A stretch of DNA of 5,472 nucleotides from Elusimicrobiota bacterium (GTDB taxonomy: Bacteria; Elusimicrobiota; Endomicrobiia; Endomicrobiales; Endomicrobiaceae), in NCBI GenBank assembly GCA_031282945.1, contig JAITCX010000046.1, positions 1 to 5,472 on the forward strand. Direction: 5' to 3'. The position numbers were made by a program, and so were the translations under genes. This document shows positions 4,967 through 5,472 of this stretch, one piece after another. Positions within the stretch are counted from its first letter, which is position 1, and each line of letters opens with the position of its first letter. The notes below the pieces were generated by a model. That model made no database searches and had not been told where the DNA came from. It worked only from the letters and a program-made list of their open reading frames with translations.

Positions 4967-5472
4967 TTTATTCTAATATCGGCTGATTTTTTATGCCACA
5001 GAAGTCCTTCGCTTTGCGCAAAATTGGATATGTCTTTATAAGCTTTGGAATCTTTTGCGTTCATGCATACAATGGAACTTCTCTTTAAAAAAGTCATAAC
5101 GGACAATCCGCTTGCAAATTTTGCATTTGCATTTGTCGGCAAAACATGCGAAGGTCCCGCCCAATAATCTCCAGAGGATGTTGGGGTTTGATAGCCTAAA
5201 AAAATCGCTCCTGCATTAAAAATTTTATTTAAATATGGTTTATAATTTTTTATTAAAAGTTCTAAATGTTCTGGCGCAATTTCATTTATTTTTTCTATAG
5301 CTTTATCAATAGCGCTCACATGACATACAACTTGTTTTCTTGCCTGAGGCGAGAGAACTTTTTGCAATTTTTCAATTTTATTTTTGCTTGAGCAAAACAC
5401 AAAAGCCTTAGCATTTTTATCATGTTCAACTTGCGCCATAACATCGCTAAACAAAAATTCGTCCGGCGTTTT
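4963..5472 (-). CDS. hisD: Histidinol dehydrogenase, C-terminal part (5' end outside window)
   Basis: HisD is a zinc enzyme that oxidises L-histidinol to L-histidine in two NAD-dependent steps, the last reactions of histidine biosynthesis. The frame is open from the right edge, giving 169 residues, roughly the last 40% of a protein usually near 430. The catalytic signature APEHLEL supplies the Glu-His pair (visible residues 68-69). The zinc ligands are all present by homology to the E. coli enzyme: Gln14 and His17 in MAQVEHD, Asp102 in SSGDYWAGPSHVLPT, and His160 near the C-terminus in EGLLWHKKSADIR. An in-frame TTG (5452-5454) could be taken for a start, but the homologous sequence continues upstream (KTPDEF), so the gene is cut by the window edge, not truncated. 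Its TGA overlaps the priA start by 4 nt. No other his gene is visible, so an operon with priA is all that the context shows. Confidence 0.96.
   Translation of the reverse strand, partial: KTPDEFLFSDVMAQVEHDKNAKAFVFCSSKNKIEKLQKVLSPQARKQVVCHVSAIDKAIEKINEIAPEHLELLIKNYKPYLNKIFNAGAIFLGYQTPTSSGDYWAGPSHVLPTNANAKFASGLSVMTFLKRSSIVCMNAKDSKAYKDISNFAQSEGLLWHKKSADIRIK

Noticed and set aside
5452..5454. TTG as the start of hisD
   Set aside because: HisD-like sequence continues in frame to the window edge, and the visible part lacks most of the family's length, so the true start lies outside.

Overview
The window comes from an AT-rich bacterial chromosome with strong Shine-Dalgarno sequences (AAAGGAG, AAGGAGG), tight operon spacing and intrinsic terminators. 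The lineage cannot be fixed from the sequence. The EIIA domain resembles the glucose EIIA of Gram-positive bacteria. The cyclophilin carries an insert before its catalytic arginine that I associate with several phyla outside the enteric group. An AT-rich Bacillota-like or Elusimicrobiota-like organism are both possible; this is a guess.

Layout: (1) 3-122, the last 39 codons of an unidentified plus-strand gene. (2) 123-1384, about 1.26 kb without a convincing gene. It starts with a cluster of A/T-only hairpins in imperfect direct repeats (141-290). A GC-richer foldback element follows (337-555), with a strong internal hairpin (450-484) and a diverged extra copy of one arm (733-778). Next come a doubtful 30-codon ORF (801-893), a clear intrinsic terminator facing the minus strand (935-963), and about 400 very AT-rich bases that must hold the promoter of the next operon. 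(3) 1385-2878, a two-gene plus-strand operon: a cytosolic cyclophilin, then a 324-residue fusion of a DJ-1/PfpI domain to a PTS glucose-type EIIA domain. (4) 2916-2954, a palindromic terminator serving both strands between convergent operons. (5) 2987-5472 on the minus strand, hisD (C-terminal part only, running off the right edge) overlapping priA by 4 nt.

The most unusual item is the fusion protein. Its EIIA half keeps both histidines of the phosphotransfer site, whereas its DJ-1/PfpI half lacks the nucleophilic cysteine, the adjacent histidine and the catalytic glutamate of that superfamily. It looks like a pseudoenzyme or binding domain joined to a phosphorylatable PTS module, which suggests a regulator or sensor that reads PTS phosphorylation state rather than a sugar-transport component. 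No HPr, enzyme I or EIIBC gene is visible. The remaining protein genes are housekeeping: protein folding, replication restart and histidine biosynthesis.
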